From: Legionella maceachernii
Lineage (GTDB): Bacteria > Pseudomonadota > Gammaproteobacteria > Legionellales > Legionellaceae
DNA: 64,000 bases
NCBI RefSeq assembly: GCF_900167045.1
Contig: NZ_FUXJ01000002.1
Coordinates: 137,898-201,897, forward strand
Reading direction: 5' to 3'
In this document: positions 1 to 8,556 of the stretch, piece after piece
Position numbering within the stretch: the first letter of the stretch is position 1
Layout: each line of letters opens with the position of its first letter
Position numbers and translations under genes: made by a program
The notes under the pieces: model-generated
Seen by the model: the letters and a program-made list of their open reading frames with translations, nothing else
Databases searched by the model: none
Told to the model about the DNA's origin: nothing

Positions 1-270
1 GTAAGTAGCCAAAATCCCAATGGTTATACGATTGAACTGGGTGAAAGCGAAAAAGCGTCTCAAGTGGCTGGAAAACTCTATAAAGCACCCAAAAATAATC
101 GCATGGCAGAAGTCAAATACAATCGTGGCGGTAAAAATTATTATAAAGGCGTCTATGGAAGCTATAGCAATTATGAAGAAGCGCAGAAAGCATTAAATAA
201 TTTACCTCCTGAATTAAAGCAAAGTGCAGGTATTAAAAATTGGGGGAGTATCCAAGAGAATGCTCAGTAA
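1..270 (+). CDS. C-terminal part of a SPOR-domain protein (5' truncated by window edge)
   Basis: The frame is open from the first base to the TAA at 268-270, so this is the 3' end of a longer gene. The visible 89 residues look like a SPOR domain. An opening YTIELG strand is followed by a lysine-rich middle and a YYKGVYGSY strand, then the EEAQKALNNLP helix typical of the repeat. SPOR domains bind denuded septal peptidoglycan. An internal GTG at 64 could be called as a start, but the fold begins upstream, so it is probably not one. The gene runs convergently into gspM with only 8 bases between the two stops. The family member cannot be named from this fragment. Confidence 0.7.
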   Translation, partial: VSSQNPNGYTIELGESEKASQVAGKLYKAPKNNRMAEVKYNRGGKNYYKGVYGSYSNYEEAQKALNNLPPELKQSAGIKNWGSIQENAQ

Positions 271-278
271 ATACCTAG

Positions 279-770
279 CTAGGATTTCGCAGTAATAATT
301 ATTGCCAATTTGACAATGCCTGGTGTCTCTGTGCGTTCAGCAGAAAACTGTTTCAGCGTGATTGCATAGTTTTTATTTAAAGACCATAGCCACGATAAAA
401 AGGGATTGTAGGGGACCCGATCATAAGATAATTGAATATCGCCTGAACCGATTTGTTGCAGTTGATAGATGAATTTTTGTAATGAATTTGTATTTAATTG
501 GTTGCCTATTAAAGCAAGAAGCTTGGTATTGCTAATCACTTGTGCCGTTGCTTGTCTTTTAGGTTGTTGCCGGATTTGTTGCATCCAGGCTAAGGTTTCT
601 TGTTTTTCACTGAGTTCTTTTGTCTTGGTTCTAACTGCCTCTGCCAAAGGAGAATAGAGGAGTTGATAAAATAAATAGACCACGAGACAGACAGAGCCAA
701 TCGCAGCCATCCAACGCTCACGCTCATTTAAGTTATGCCAATAATGGGTTATCACCAATTTAACTCCCAT
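279..770 (-). CDS. gspM: Type II secretion system protein M (GspM/LspM)
   Basis: A 163-residue bitopic inner-membrane protein. A short cytoplasmic tail (WHNLNERERW) precedes one membrane segment at about residues 21-42, followed by a periplasmic domain that carries a coiled stretch (TKTKELSEKQETL) and then a ferredoxin-like GspM part. In the family, GspM pairs with GspL in the inner-membrane assembly platform that links the GspE ATPase to the pseudopilus. The size and the WxxxxxRER-type start fit GspM. The gene overlaps the 3' end of gspL by 19 bases, so translation is probably coupled. As in Legionella, L and M form their own pair away from the other gsp genes; none of those is visible here. 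Confidence 0.85.
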   Translation of the reverse strand: MGVKLVITHYWHNLNERERWMAAIGSVCLVVYLFYQLLYSPLAEAVRTKTKELSEKQETLAWMQQIRQQPKRQATAQVISNTKLLALIGNQLNTNSLQKFIYQLQQIGSGDIQLSYDRVPYNPFLSWLWSLNKNYAITLKQFSAERTETPGIVKLAIIITAKS

Positions 771-1906
771 GTACTCACTACTTGTCGATCTAAGGTAGAG
801 GCCTGAGTTTGTTTCACCTTCACTTTATCATTTTGTAAGGCTGTCTGAAAAAGCTCCAAACTTGCAAAATTTTTTGTGGCTAAAGTAACGATAAGGGTCT
901 GGTTTTGAAAACGAAGTTGCTCCACCATCACTGAACTCATCTTAACCGTTTTTGTCAATTTATCCAGCAAAGTCCAAAACGTTAAATCGGAAGTCTGATT
1001 CGATTTAAGCAGCTGACTTATACGAAATTTCGGACTAATCACTTGTTGTGCTTGAGGAAAAAACTCTCGATAAATCACTCCAATTTTTTCATCAACGCGG
1101 GCGAGATCATGATTAAGGGAATATATTTTTGCCCCATTGACAACGATGATACTCAAAAGCCACAGTAAACTCATTCCCAAAGCAGCTTGATAGAGTCGCC
1201 TAGTTTTTGTTTGGCTACTTCCATGCTGTAATTCGCCTTGGCAAAGATTGATAGGTTTATGGTTAAGCAGGCGTAGAGCTAACCACTCGTAGAAGGACTC
1301 TGGATGGTCAATGGTTTGAACTTCCATCGAATCAAGTAAAGAGCGCTCACTGTTAGAAAAACAATGAAAAAGCGGTTGACTTGATCGTTCATTTAAATAA
1401 AAAGCTCGAAGATCAGCACTTAATGCGCCCTGGAATCTCTCATCATTAACAAGCAAGACTGTGTCGGTAACCGCTGTTTCATGAGGACTTAGTGCAAACC
1501 AGTCAAGCGTTAATCGATCAAAATGGATCTCGTGTTGATCGAAACGAGTAATGAGTTCTTTTAAGTAGTGTTTATCACCGACAGCGACTAGGTATTTTCC
1601 ATTGTGGTAATGATTATTATCAAAAGCGAAATGGAGATGCTCTACGTTCTGTGCTAATCGATCCTCCAGAGCAAACGGGATTGCTGCACGTGCTTTTTGC
1701 TCGGTCAGTTTGGGCAATTCGATTTGATGGAGGCTAAATCGCTCTACAGGTGCAATAAGGTAAGTTTTTGCATTGCTTTGCAGGGCTTTAATTTCAGCAA
1801 AGCCACGATGAGCGAGGGGGGCATCAAGCTGTCCTTGTTGATTCAATCTTAAACTCAAGCACCCTTCGTCCCTCAGGCTCTGTATAAAAAGAAAGCAAAT
1901 AGTCAC
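752..1906 (-). CDS. gspL: Type II secretion system protein L (GspL/LspL)
   Basis: A 384-residue protein with the GspL plan: a cytoplasmic actin-like domain (about 1-235) that docks the GspE ATPase, one membrane helix (about 239-258), and a periplasmic ferredoxin-like domain that contacts GspM. The PFALEDRLAQ segment near residue 77 is a recognisable GspL signature (P-x-x-LED-x-LA). The ATG at 1906 gives the expected start near a first beta strand (CFLFIQSL), although the ribosome-binding site is weak. The gene lies downstream of mltB on the same strand, with 113 bases between, so joint transcription is possible. Together with gspM it encodes part of the inner-membrane platform of the type II secreton. 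Confidence 0.88.
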   Translation of the reverse strand: MTICFLFIQSLRDEGCLSLRLNQQGQLDAPLAHRGFAEIKALQSNAKTYLIAPVERFSLHQIELPKLTEQKARAAIPFALEDRLAQNVEHLHFAFDNNHYHNGKYLVAVGDKHYLKELITRFDQHEIHFDRLTLDWFALSPHETAVTDTVLLVNDERFQGALSADLRAFYLNERSSQPLFHCFSNSERSLLDSMEVQTIDHPESFYEWLALRLLNHKPINLCQGELQHGSSQTKTRRLYQAALGMSLLWLLSIIVVNGAKIYSLNHDLARVDEKIGVIYREFFPQAQQVISPKFRISQLLKSNQTSDLTFWTLLDKLTKTVKMSSVMVEQLRFQNQTLIVTLATKNFASLELFQTALQNDKVKVKQTQASTLDRQVVSTWELNW

Positions 1907-2019
1907 ATTAATAGTCTTCGTTCTGAATCAAGAGCGTTGCCATAAGCCAGGAGGCTCCCCGTCGGGCTTGAGATACTGTGCTTTGCTCGAGATAACAAGG
2001 CGTTGCTTTATCATAAAGC

Positions 2020-3042
2020 TTACACATAAGCGTATTTCTTCCCAACGGTATTCATGGCCCATTGATTTTTCAGTTGCAGTGACAACAAGTAAACAGCCAT
2101 GGCATATAAGGGACTGGAGTTATAGCGTGTAATCACATAGAAATTAGGATAAGCCAACCAAAATTCCATTCCTGTTTGTGTCGTCAATTCAATCAAGCCT
2201 ACTTTTGAAGGCGTATTTGCTGCGGCAGTTAACGGTTTAATACCAGCTGCCTCCAATTGTTGAACACGATAGACTGCTTTTTTATAGCTAGTATTGATTT
2301 TTTTATAACTCAAACCTGCAACTTGAGCAGGTTGGGCGATGCCCTGATTCATTTTCCAGCCATGTTTGTGGAAGTAATTAGCAACGCTTGCAATTACGGC
2401 ATTATCGTCATTCATCAAATCAATTTTCCCGTTTTCAGTAAAATTGGCCGCGTAATAACGATAACTAGAAGGCATGAATTGCGGTTTGCCCATGGCTCCA
2501 GCGTAGGAACCAAGGTATTGGGTAGGTGGAACATGATGTTCGCGGCAAAGCAGCAGAAATTCGCTTAGCTCTTTGGTAAAAAAGGCAGAGCGCTTCGGAT
2601 AATTGAAGGCGAGAGTTGAGAGGGCATCTAAAACGCGATAATTTCCTTGATGTTTTCCATAAAGTGTTTCAACTCCAATGATCGCTACAATAATGTTTGC
2701 AGGGACACCGTATTTTTTCTCAGCTTTTGCTAAAGCCTCACTGTTTGTGCGCCAAAACTCCATACCCGCTTGCACTCTTTCAGGCGTTAGAAAAAGTTGC
2801 TTGTAAACATCCCACGTTTTTTTCTCAAAAGGTTTTTCCATGGACTCAATAATTTGAGGCTGTAACTGGACACTATTCATCACTGCAACGAGTTCATTTC
2901 TGTTAAATTTGTACTCTTTGACCATGTGATTAATGAAACGTTGCACGTCTTTCCGCTGAGTGAAGGCCGTGTCGGCTTGCGCTAAAAAACTACTGCTGAG
3001 TAGTAACAGAAAGCTGAGACAGAGCGTGATTAGTCGTTGCAT
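2020..3042 (-). CDS. mltB: Lytic murein transglycosylase B (MltB family)
   Basis: A 340-residue exported enzyme that cleaves the MurNAc-GlcNAc bond of peptidoglycan and forms 1,6-anhydro-MurNAc ends. A signal peptide occupies residues 1 to about 23 (AQA cleavage site). There is no lipobox cysteine, so it is likely soluble in the periplasm, unlike lipidated E. coli MltB. The catalytic glutamate is seen in GVETLYG (E125). The family motifs GSYAGAMGKPQFMPSS and DDNAVIASVANYFHKHGW follow. Length and order match MltB over the whole chain. It is divergent from lepA, with a 268-base spacer between them. Confidence 0.9.
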   Translation of the reverse strand: MQRLITLCLSFLLLLSSSFLAQADTAFTQRKDVQRFINHMVKEYKFNRNELVAVMNSVQLQPQIIESMEKPFEKKTWDVYKQLFLTPERVQAGMEFWRTNSEALAKAEKKYGVPANIIVAIIGVETLYGKHQGNYRVLDALSTLAFNYPKRSAFFTKELSEFLLLCREHHVPPTQYLGSYAGAMGKPQFMPSSYRYYAANFTENGKIDLMNDDNAVIASVANYFHKHGWKMNQGIAQPAQVAGLSYKKINTSYKKAVYRVQQLEAAGIKPLTAAANTPSKVGLIELTTQTGMEFWLAYPNFYVITRYNSSPLYAMAVYLLSLQLKNQWAMNTVGKKYAYV

Positions 3043-3310
3043 TGGTCATCCTTATCTGAGTTCAAAAAAGGCCGATTGTAGTAAGAAAATAAAACAACGG
3101 CAATTTTTTTACAAATATTGTCGGGAACCGCTGATTAAGTAAATCATCTCTGTTTTTTATTTGCAATGCACTTCATCGAGGATGAGCGAGGATCCTTTTG
3201 CGCTTTTAATTACAAACAATCGTTAGTATTTAGTTTAGTTTATAAATTGCCTACTTTCTGCGCGTTAATAATTAAGCTAGAATAGCGAAATTTTATTATC
3301 AGGTTTTTCA

Positions 3311-5116
3311 GTGAGCGATTTAAGCCGAATCCGTAATTTTTCTATTATTGCCCATATTGATCACGGTAAGTCCACTTTAGCCGATCGTTTTATTCAGCTT
3401 TGTGGTGGATTGACCGAAAGGGAAATGTCTGAACAGGTACTCGATTCGATGGACATCGAACGCGAGCGGGGTATCACGATTAAGGCACAAAGCGTTTCCT
3501 TAAATTATAAAGCGCGCGATGGCAAAACTTACTTACTTAATTTTATTGATACTCCGGGGCATGTTGATTTCAGCTATGAAGTCTCACGCTCATTAGCCGC
3601 TTGCGAAGGGGCAATTCTTGTTGTTGATGCGGCCCAAGGGGTCGAGGCACAAACGGTTGCCGTTTGTTACACTGCGATCGATCAGTCGCTAGAAATATTG
3701 CCTGTGTTGAATAAAATTGATTTACCACAGGCTGAACCTGAACGAGTGATTGCCGAAATCGAAGACATTATTGGTCTTGAAGCACATGATGCAATTCGAG
3801 TGAGTGCAAAGAGTGGTTTGGGGGTTGACGATGTTCTGGAGGCCATCGTTGCTAAAATCCCTCCTCCTGTAGGTGATGTGGACGCGCCCCTTCAAGCACT
3901 AATCATTGATTCTTGGTTTGATAGTTACTTAGGTGTGGTGTCCCTTGTTCGTATTGCTAATGGAACGATGCGCAAGGGTGACAAACTACGCGTGATGTCA
4001 ACGGGCCGCACCTACGAGATTGATCAGGTCGGTATTTTTACACCGAAACGGACGAAACTGGACGTTTTACAAGCAGGTGAAGTCGGTTACGTGGTTGCGG
4101 GTATCAAAGAAATTCAGGGCGCCCCGGTAGGGGATACACTCACGCTCGAAAAAAATCAGGCGCCTAATCCTTTGCCTGGATTTAAACGGGTTAAACCTCA
4201 GGTCTATGCAGGACTATTTCCAATTAGTGCGGATGATTTTGAAGGGTTTCGCGAAGCCTTGGCAAAATTAAGCCTTAACGATGCTTCACTTTTTTATGAA
4301 CCAGAATCTTCAGAGGCACTTGGTTTTGGTTTCCGCTGTGGTTTTCTTGGTATGTTGCACATGGAAATTGTCCAGGAAAGGCTAGAGCGAGAGTATAATT
4401 TAGACTTAATCTCAACAGCTCCTACGGTGGTTTATCAGGTGGTATCGACCAAAGATGAAACTTTGATGATCGACAATCCTTCGCAATTGCCACCGCCACA
4501 GCAAATCAAGCAGATGTTTGAACCGATTGTACGAGCAAACATATTAGTACCCCAGGATTATTTAGGGCAAATTATCACCCTATGCGTGGAGCGTCGTGGG
4601 GTGCAAGTCAATATGATGTACAGTGGCCGGCAAGTGTCGGTGACTTATGATTTGCCCATGAGTGAAGTGGTGTCAGACTTTTTTGACAAACTCAAATCGG
4701 TAAGCCGCGGATATGCGTCTTTGGATTATAACTTTATCCGTTTTGAAGAAGCAGACATGGTGAAAATGGATGTTTTGATTAATGGAGATCGTGTCGATGC
4801 GTTGGCTGTGATTGTTCATAAAGATGCGGCATACAATCGAGGCAAAGCGTTGGTTGAAAAAATGCGTGAACTTATTCCGCGACAAATGTTTGATGTGGCC
4901 ATTCAGGCGGCAATAGGAAATCACATTATTGCGCGGCAAACGGTAAAGGCGTTACGTAAAAATGTAACCGCTAAATGTTATGGTGGAGATATAACTCGAA
5001 AACGGAAGCTACTCGAAAAACAAAAAGCCGGTAAAAAGCGCATGAAACAGCTTGGTCATGTGGAAATTCCGCAAGAAGCGTTTATGGCAGTATTTCAGAC
5101 TGATCGAAAAAAATAA
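3311..5116 (+). CDS. lepA: Elongation factor 4 (LepA GTPase)
   Basis: A 601-residue translational GTPase, the usual size for LepA, which acts on ribosomes during stress and initiation. The G motifs are intact: AHIDHGKST (P-loop, residue 15 on), RGITIKAQ (switch I), DTPGHVDF, and NKIDLP. The LepA-specific C-terminal domain ends in [11 protein letters not shown] and FMAVFQTD. The start is GTG at 3311, chosen because it aligns with the conserved [18 protein letters not shown] opening. It is followed 30 bases later by lepB, the classic lepA-lepB operon. Confidence 0.97.
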   Translation: MSDLSRIRNFSIIAHIDHGKSTLADRFIQLCGGLTEREMSEQVLDSMDIERERGITIKAQSVSLNYKARDGKTYLLNFIDTPGHVDFSYEVSRSLAACEGAILVVDAAQGVEAQTVAVCYTAIDQSLEILPVLNKIDLPQAEPERVIAEIEDIIGLEAHDAIRVSAKSGLGVDDVLEAIVAKIPPPVGDVDAPLQALIIDSWFDSYLGVVSLVRIANGTMRKGDKLRVMSTGRTYEIDQVGIFTPKRTKLDVLQAGEVGYVVAGIKEIQGAPVGDTLTLEKNQAPNPLPGFKRVKPQVYAGLFPISADDFEGFREALAKLSLNDASLFYEPESSEALGFGFRCGFLGMLHMEIVQERLEREYNLDLISTAPTVVYQVVSTKDETLMIDNPSQLPPPQQIKQMFEPIVRANILVPQDYLGQIITLCVERRGVQVNMMYSGRQVSVTYDLPMSEVVSDFFDKLKSVSRGYASLDYNFIRFEEADMVKMDVLINGDRVDALAVIVHKDAAYNRGKALVEKMRELIPRQMFDVAIQAAIGNHIIARQTVKALRKNVTAKCYGGDITRKRKLLEKQKAGKKRMKQLGHVEIPQEAFMAVFQTDRKK

Positions 5117-5146
5117 ACTTCTTTAATTAATAGGGAACCATCAAGC

Positions 5147-5902
5147 ATGAATTTCGCTCTGTTATTAGTTGTGCTGTCATTGATAACTGGAATTATTTAC
5201 CTTTTTGATGTCCTTTTTTGGGCAAAAAAGCGTGCGCCTGAGCAAAAACCTGGAAAAATAATTGAATATTCGCGTTCTTTTTTCCCGGTGTTTTTCTTAG
5301 TTTTGTTACTGCGATCATTTTTAATCGAACCTTTCCGTATCCCTTCAGGCTCCTTGGAACCCACCCTATTAGTAGGTGATTTCCTTGCTGTGAATAAGTT
5401 TGCTTATGGGTTTAGAATTCCTGTTTGGGAAAAGAAGATCATTCCGGTTTCTAATCCAAAAACAGGCGAAATAGTGGTATTTCGTTGGCCACCGGATCCC
5501 AGTTATGATTACATTAAACGGGTCATTGGAATTCCTGGGGATAAAATCAGTTACCATAATAAAGTACTTACCATTAACGGCAAGGAAATGAAGCAAACGT
5601 TTATTGAATATACTATTGACGAAAGTTCAGGGAAGGCTGTTGCAAAATACAAAGAAGACTTAAATGGTGTGATGCATGATATTTATGTTCGACCTGATGC
5701 ACCCGCAGAAGATTTTGAAATTGAAGTGCCTCCTGGGCAATATTTTATGATGGGTGATAATCGTGATGATAGTGCGGATAGTCGCTATTGGGGATTCACT
5801 GCTGATAAATACTTGCGCGGAAGAGCATTTATTGTCTGGATGAGTTGGAATGGTAAGACGGATAGCATTCGGTGGTCAAGAATAGGGAAACTGATCCATT
5901 AG
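5147..5902 (+). CDS. lepB: Signal peptidase I
   Basis: A 251-residue inner-membrane serine protease that removes signal peptides of exported proteins. There are two N-terminal membrane segments (about 3-24 and 46-60). Box B is IPSGSLEPTLL with catalytic Ser69. The commonly conserved Met after the Ser is Leu here. Box D is YIKRVIGIPGD with general-base Lys124. Box E is MMGDNRDDSADSRYWG. It is somewhat shorter than the E. coli enzyme. It lies 30 bases downstream of lepA, with a GGGAA ribosome-binding site, and is almost certainly cotranscribed with it. Confidence 0.95.
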   Translation: MNFALLLVVLSLITGIIYLFDVLFWAKKRAPEQKPGKIIEYSRSFFPVFFLVLLLRSFLIEPFRIPSGSLEPTLLVGDFLAVNKFAYGFRIPVWEKKIIPVSNPKTGEIVVFRWPPDPSYDYIKRVIGIPGDKISYHNKVLTINGKEMKQTFIEYTIDESSGKAVAKYKEDLNGVMHDIYVRPDAPAEDFEIEVPPGQYFMMGDNRDDSADSRYWGFTADKYLRGRAFIVWMSWNGKTDSIRWSRIGKLIH

Positions 5903-5965
5903 CATATAATTTTGATTGCTCATTTGTGTCTTAAAGAGGATGAGCGGGAGCCCTTGATAAGTATG

Positions 5966-6192
5966 CTGTCAAGAGTTGGGAGGTCCTTTGCTTTGCTCAG
6001 GATGACAGCTGTTTTGTCGTCCCGAACGTAGTGAGGGATCTCCTTGGTGGGGTTACTGCCAAGAGTTGGGAGGTCCTTCGCTTTTGTTCAGGATGACGGT
6101 GGTGTTGTCGTCCCGAACGTAGTGAGGGATCTCCTGGGTGGAGTTTCTGTCAAGAGTTGGGAGGTCCTATGCTTTCACTCAGGATGACAGAT
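5966..6192. repeat. Palindromic repeat array, about 2.5 copies of a 90-91 bp unit
   Basis: The lepB-rnc gap (5903-6236) holds three tandem starts of the same unit at 5966, 6056 and 6147 (period 90 and 91). Each unit begins CTGYCAAGAGTTGGGAGGTCC, passes through a CAGGATGAC element, then GTCGTCCCGAACGTAGTGAG and GGATCTCC. The GGATGAC and GTCGTCC parts are imperfect inverted copies of each other, so each unit can fold. The third copy ends after the first half. The same unit recurs at 49533-49615 and inside the helicase gene at 57597-58010. No reading frame of note is present. It sits in the leader of rnc and could affect lepB-rnc readthrough. Confidence 0.9.
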
Positions 6193-6236
6193 GATAATTT
6201 TTAATCAGAATGGTTTTTTAAGTTAGAGGTCATGCA

Positions 6237-6917
6237 TTGGTTCAAGGCGATTTACAACGTCTCAGTAGACGAATAGGGTATGAATTTAAAAACCTTGCTC
6301 TTTTAAAGCAAGCTTTGACGCATTGTAGTGCTGGGAGCGTGAACAATGAACGGTTTGAGTTTTTGGGCGACTCTATTCTCAGTTTTATCATTGCTCATGC
6401 TTTATTTACCTCATTCCCCGAGCAAAGTGAGGGACAATTAAGCCGATTACGTGCGTTTTTAGTGAAAGGTGAAATGTTGGCGCAAATCGCAGCTGAAATT
6501 GAGCTGGGTGATTATTTGTTTCTCGGGCAGGGCGAGTTAAAAAGTGGTGGATTTCGTCGTGCTTCGATCCTTGCGGATGCGCTTGAAGCGGTGATTGCTG
6601 CCGTTTTTTTGGATGGTGGTTTTGTTGAAAGCCAAAAACTCATTCTTAAACTGTATCAGTCGCGCTTAGAAGATGAAAATTTACACAACAACCTTAAAGA
6701 TGCAAAAACGCAGCTGCAAGAATATTTGCAAGCGAAAAAAAAGCCTCTCCCCGAATACAGTCTCTCCAAAATTGAAGGTGAGGAACACGATCAAGTATTT
6801 CATGTGATTTGTAAAGTCAGTGGGGTCAAAATCCCCACCGTTGGTTACGGTCCTAATCGTCGTAAAGCGGAACAGCATGCGGCAGAGTTATTACTCCAGC
6901 AGCTAAAAAAAGAATAA
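6237..6917 (+). CDS. rnc: Ribonuclease III
   Basis: A 226-residue double-strand-specific endoribonuclease that processes rRNA precursors and structured mRNAs. The catalytic domain shows the signature ERFEFLGDSILSF and the second acidic site DALEAVIAAVFLDGG. The C-terminal double-stranded-RNA-binding domain (about 150-224) ends with RRKAEQHAAELLLQQL. The start is TTG at 6237, supported by AGAGGT at 6225-6230. An ATG at 6232 is out of frame. Separation from lepB by the repeat array departs from the tight lepB-rnc spacing of many relatives, and era does not follow. Confidence 0.95.
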   Translation: MVQGDLQRLSRRIGYEFKNLALLKQALTHCSAGSVNNERFEFLGDSILSFIIAHALFTSFPEQSEGQLSRLRAFLVKGEMLAQIAAEIELGDYLFLGQGELKSGGFRRASILADALEAVIAAVFLDGGFVESQKLILKLYQSRLEDENLHNNLKDAKTQLQEYLQAKKKPLPEYSLSKIEGEEHDQVFHVICKVSGVKIPTVGYGPNRRKAEQHAAELLLQQLKKE

Positions 6918-6939
6918 TGTAGGAGCTACCTCGAAAAAA

Positions 6940-7830
6940 TCATACTAGCAATGCTGCCTTTTCATTTTCCCATTGTTTCAGTGGAGACAACTCGGGAGTA
7001 GCCATGGCTTCAACCGGTAAATAAAAAGTTTGTTCCAACAAAAACTGTCCGCTTAAAGCTGCGTGTGAAACCTGATCAGTAAATACAATCCAGGTGCTTT
7101 TTGCAGGGAAGTCAATTCGTTGCTTAGTCACTGTTTGCTGGTATTCATCACATAGCTTCATACTGTCATGCAAATTAAGCTGATAATGATCATAGGCGGA
7201 GCGCAGGGTCTTAGTTGCTTTGATCAACTGTAACAATTTAGCGTGAGTGCGACTATAGTTGGGTATATCTGCCGCGAAACGCTTAAGCACTTCAGGAAAA
7301 GGCTCCCCTAAATGCCAAACTCGGGGAACATGGAAAGGGTTAATATTAGAAAAAACACGTAATATACGTTTTCCATTCACTGGTGTCGCAGGGAAGGAGT
7401 CGACATGAAGACGAGTATCATCCTTACGTTTTGAGCTTGTCCGTCCTTTTATTTCTGCAGGACGATAACTGGTCCTGCCCCAGTGCAAATGATCCTGATA
7501 ATGCGGCAAAATAAAATCGATGAGCTGTTTCGCAAACTCGGCATAACGAGCCATGAACGATTTAAGCGTATCCGCTAAATTTTCATGGTCGTGCTTTAAA
7601 TGAAACCCACCCAAGCGCTTGGTTCGATAATCAAAGCTCACATTTTTATGTTTACCATCAAGTAGTTTATCCGAAAAAATGGCATCCTTTTCCTTAGGTT
7701 GTAAAGGAAAAGAGCAAGAGGGAAGGTAAATGACTTTTCCCGACTCTAACGAGGTAACAGCGAGTTTTTTGCAGTCTGTATTGAGCGAATAGAGATCTTC
7801 TATAGCAAGAGTATGCAGCTGTTGGTCCAT
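6940..7830 (-). CDS. kdoO: Kdo hydroxylase (Fe(II)/2-oxoglutarate dioxygenase, KdoO-like)
   Basis: A protein of 296 residues from the ATG at 7830, chosen because GAGGGG lies just upstream; a TTG at 7872 would add 14 residues. It resembles the Kdo 3-hydroxylase family, which converts Kdo to Ko in the lipid A inner core. The central RLHVDSFPATPVNGKRILRVF block carries the HxD iron ligands (H142, D144). The distal His lies in TDQVSHAALSGQF (H256). An R in RILRVF and a following NINP also match family features. It has no signal peptide, as expected for a cytoplasmic-face LPS enzyme. It is convergent with rnc. The assignment rests on motif recognition; the substrate is inferred from the family. 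Confidence 0.78.
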   Translation of the reverse strand: MDQQLHTLAIEDLYSLNTDCKKLAVTSLESGKVIYLPSCSFPLQPKEKDAIFSDKLLDGKHKNVSFDYRTKRLGGFHLKHDHENLADTLKSFMARYAEFAKQLIDFILPHYQDHLHWGRTSYRPAEIKGRTSSKRKDDTRLHVDSFPATPVNGKRILRVFSNINPFHVPRVWHLGEPFPEVLKRFAADIPNYSRTHAKLLQLIKATKTLRSAYDHYQLNLHDSMKLCDEYQQTVTKQRIDFPAKSTWIVFTDQVSHAALSGQFLLEQTFYLPVEAMATPELSPLKQWENEKAALLV

Positions 7831-7962
7831 TAAGCCCCTCATTATGGATTGATAAAAAAGAGATTCTAGCAAAATTTTAAGAAGAGGAGGAAATTTGTTC
7901 GTAGTCTATCTATTATTTAAAGAATGATTTTAAGTGGGCGCGATTCAGGTATGATAGGTTAT

Positions 7963-7990
7963 ATCAATTATCGCAATTTAAATAATTGAT
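7963..7990. promoter_or_regulatory. Operator-like inverted repeat upstream of dps
   Basis: ATCAATTAT at 7963-7971 and its exact complement ATAATTGAT at 7982-7990 are separated by 10 bases, in the divergent spacer between kdoO and dps. Two arms of nine bases about two helical turns apart suit a dimeric regulator. No factor is assigned, and the match to known Fur or OxyR sites is poor. Confidence 0.4.
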
Positions 7991-8047
7991 TTTTAAATAG
8001 CTTCTTTTTGAACTATTGTTAATTATAGAAATAATAAGGAGTTGACT

Positions 8048-8485
8048 ATGAGCGAGGTAGCAAAAAGATTATCGATTATTATGGCGGATACTTACGCATT
8101 GTATTTGAAAACCCAGAATTATCATTGGCATGTCAAAGGGCCGCAATTCAAAGGCTTGCATCAATTGTTTGATGAGCAATATCATCAGTTAGCTGATGCG
8201 GTGGATTTAGTAGCTGAACGCATTCGTACCATTGGTCACAAAGTGCCAGCGACATTTAAAGAATTTGAAAGTTTAAAACGAATTAAAGACGGGGACTCTA
8301 GCATTAATTCTAATCAAATGGTCACCGAACTAGCCCAAGATCATGATACTTTGGTGAAAGACTTAAACCAAGCACTCGCTCTTGCACAAAAAAATAAAGA
8401 TGAGGGTACGGCAAATTTGCTTGCCGACCGGATTGAAGAGCATGAAAAATCGCGTTGGATGTTAGAAGCTTCTCGTGAAGTGTAA
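8048..8485 (+). CDS. dps: Dps-family ferritin-like DNA protection protein
   Basis: A 145-residue member of the Dps family, the dodecameric iron-storing protein that protects DNA in starvation and oxidative stress. The ferroxidase signature is present: YHWHVKGPQFKGLHQLFDEQY followed by LADAVDLVAERI. A second helix carries EHEKSRWMLEASRE. The start is placed at the ATG at 8048 because AAGGAG at 8036-8041 gives a six-base spacing; an in-frame TTG at 8042 is too close to it. The gene stands alone between two minus-strand genes, with an inverted repeat upstream (7963-7990). Confidence 0.92.
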   Translation: MSEVAKRLSIIMADTYALYLKTQNYHWHVKGPQFKGLHQLFDEQYHQLADAVDLVAERIRTIGHKVPATFKEFESLKRIKDGDSSINSNQMVTELAQDHDTLVKDLNQALALAQKNKDEGTANLLADRIEEHEKSRWMLEASREV

Positions 8486-8501
8486 GCACAAGTAAGGAGA
8501 G

Positions 8502-8556
8502 AGCCATTATCAAGCGAATTGACAGCTTACGGATTTGCTAAAGGTCAATAATGGCT
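8502..8556. other. Long inverted repeat between dps and the ankyrin gene
   Basis: AGCCATTAT at 8502-8510 is perfectly complementary to ATAATGGCT at 8548-8556, and inner segments TTGAC and GTCAA can extend the stem. It lies between the convergent dps and ankyrin genes, so it could end transcription from either side. It lacks a U-tract on both strands, so it is not a standard intrinsic terminator. Confidence 0.35.

Noticed and set aside
3177-3200. GAGGATGAGCG element also seen near 5937-5950
   Set aside because: The shared stretch is short and the flanks differ; it may be chance or a decayed repeat, too little to call.
3255-3283. Promoter for lepA with TAGAAT at 3278-3283
   Set aside because: The -10 is fair but no acceptable -35 lies at 16-18 bases; not listed as a feature.
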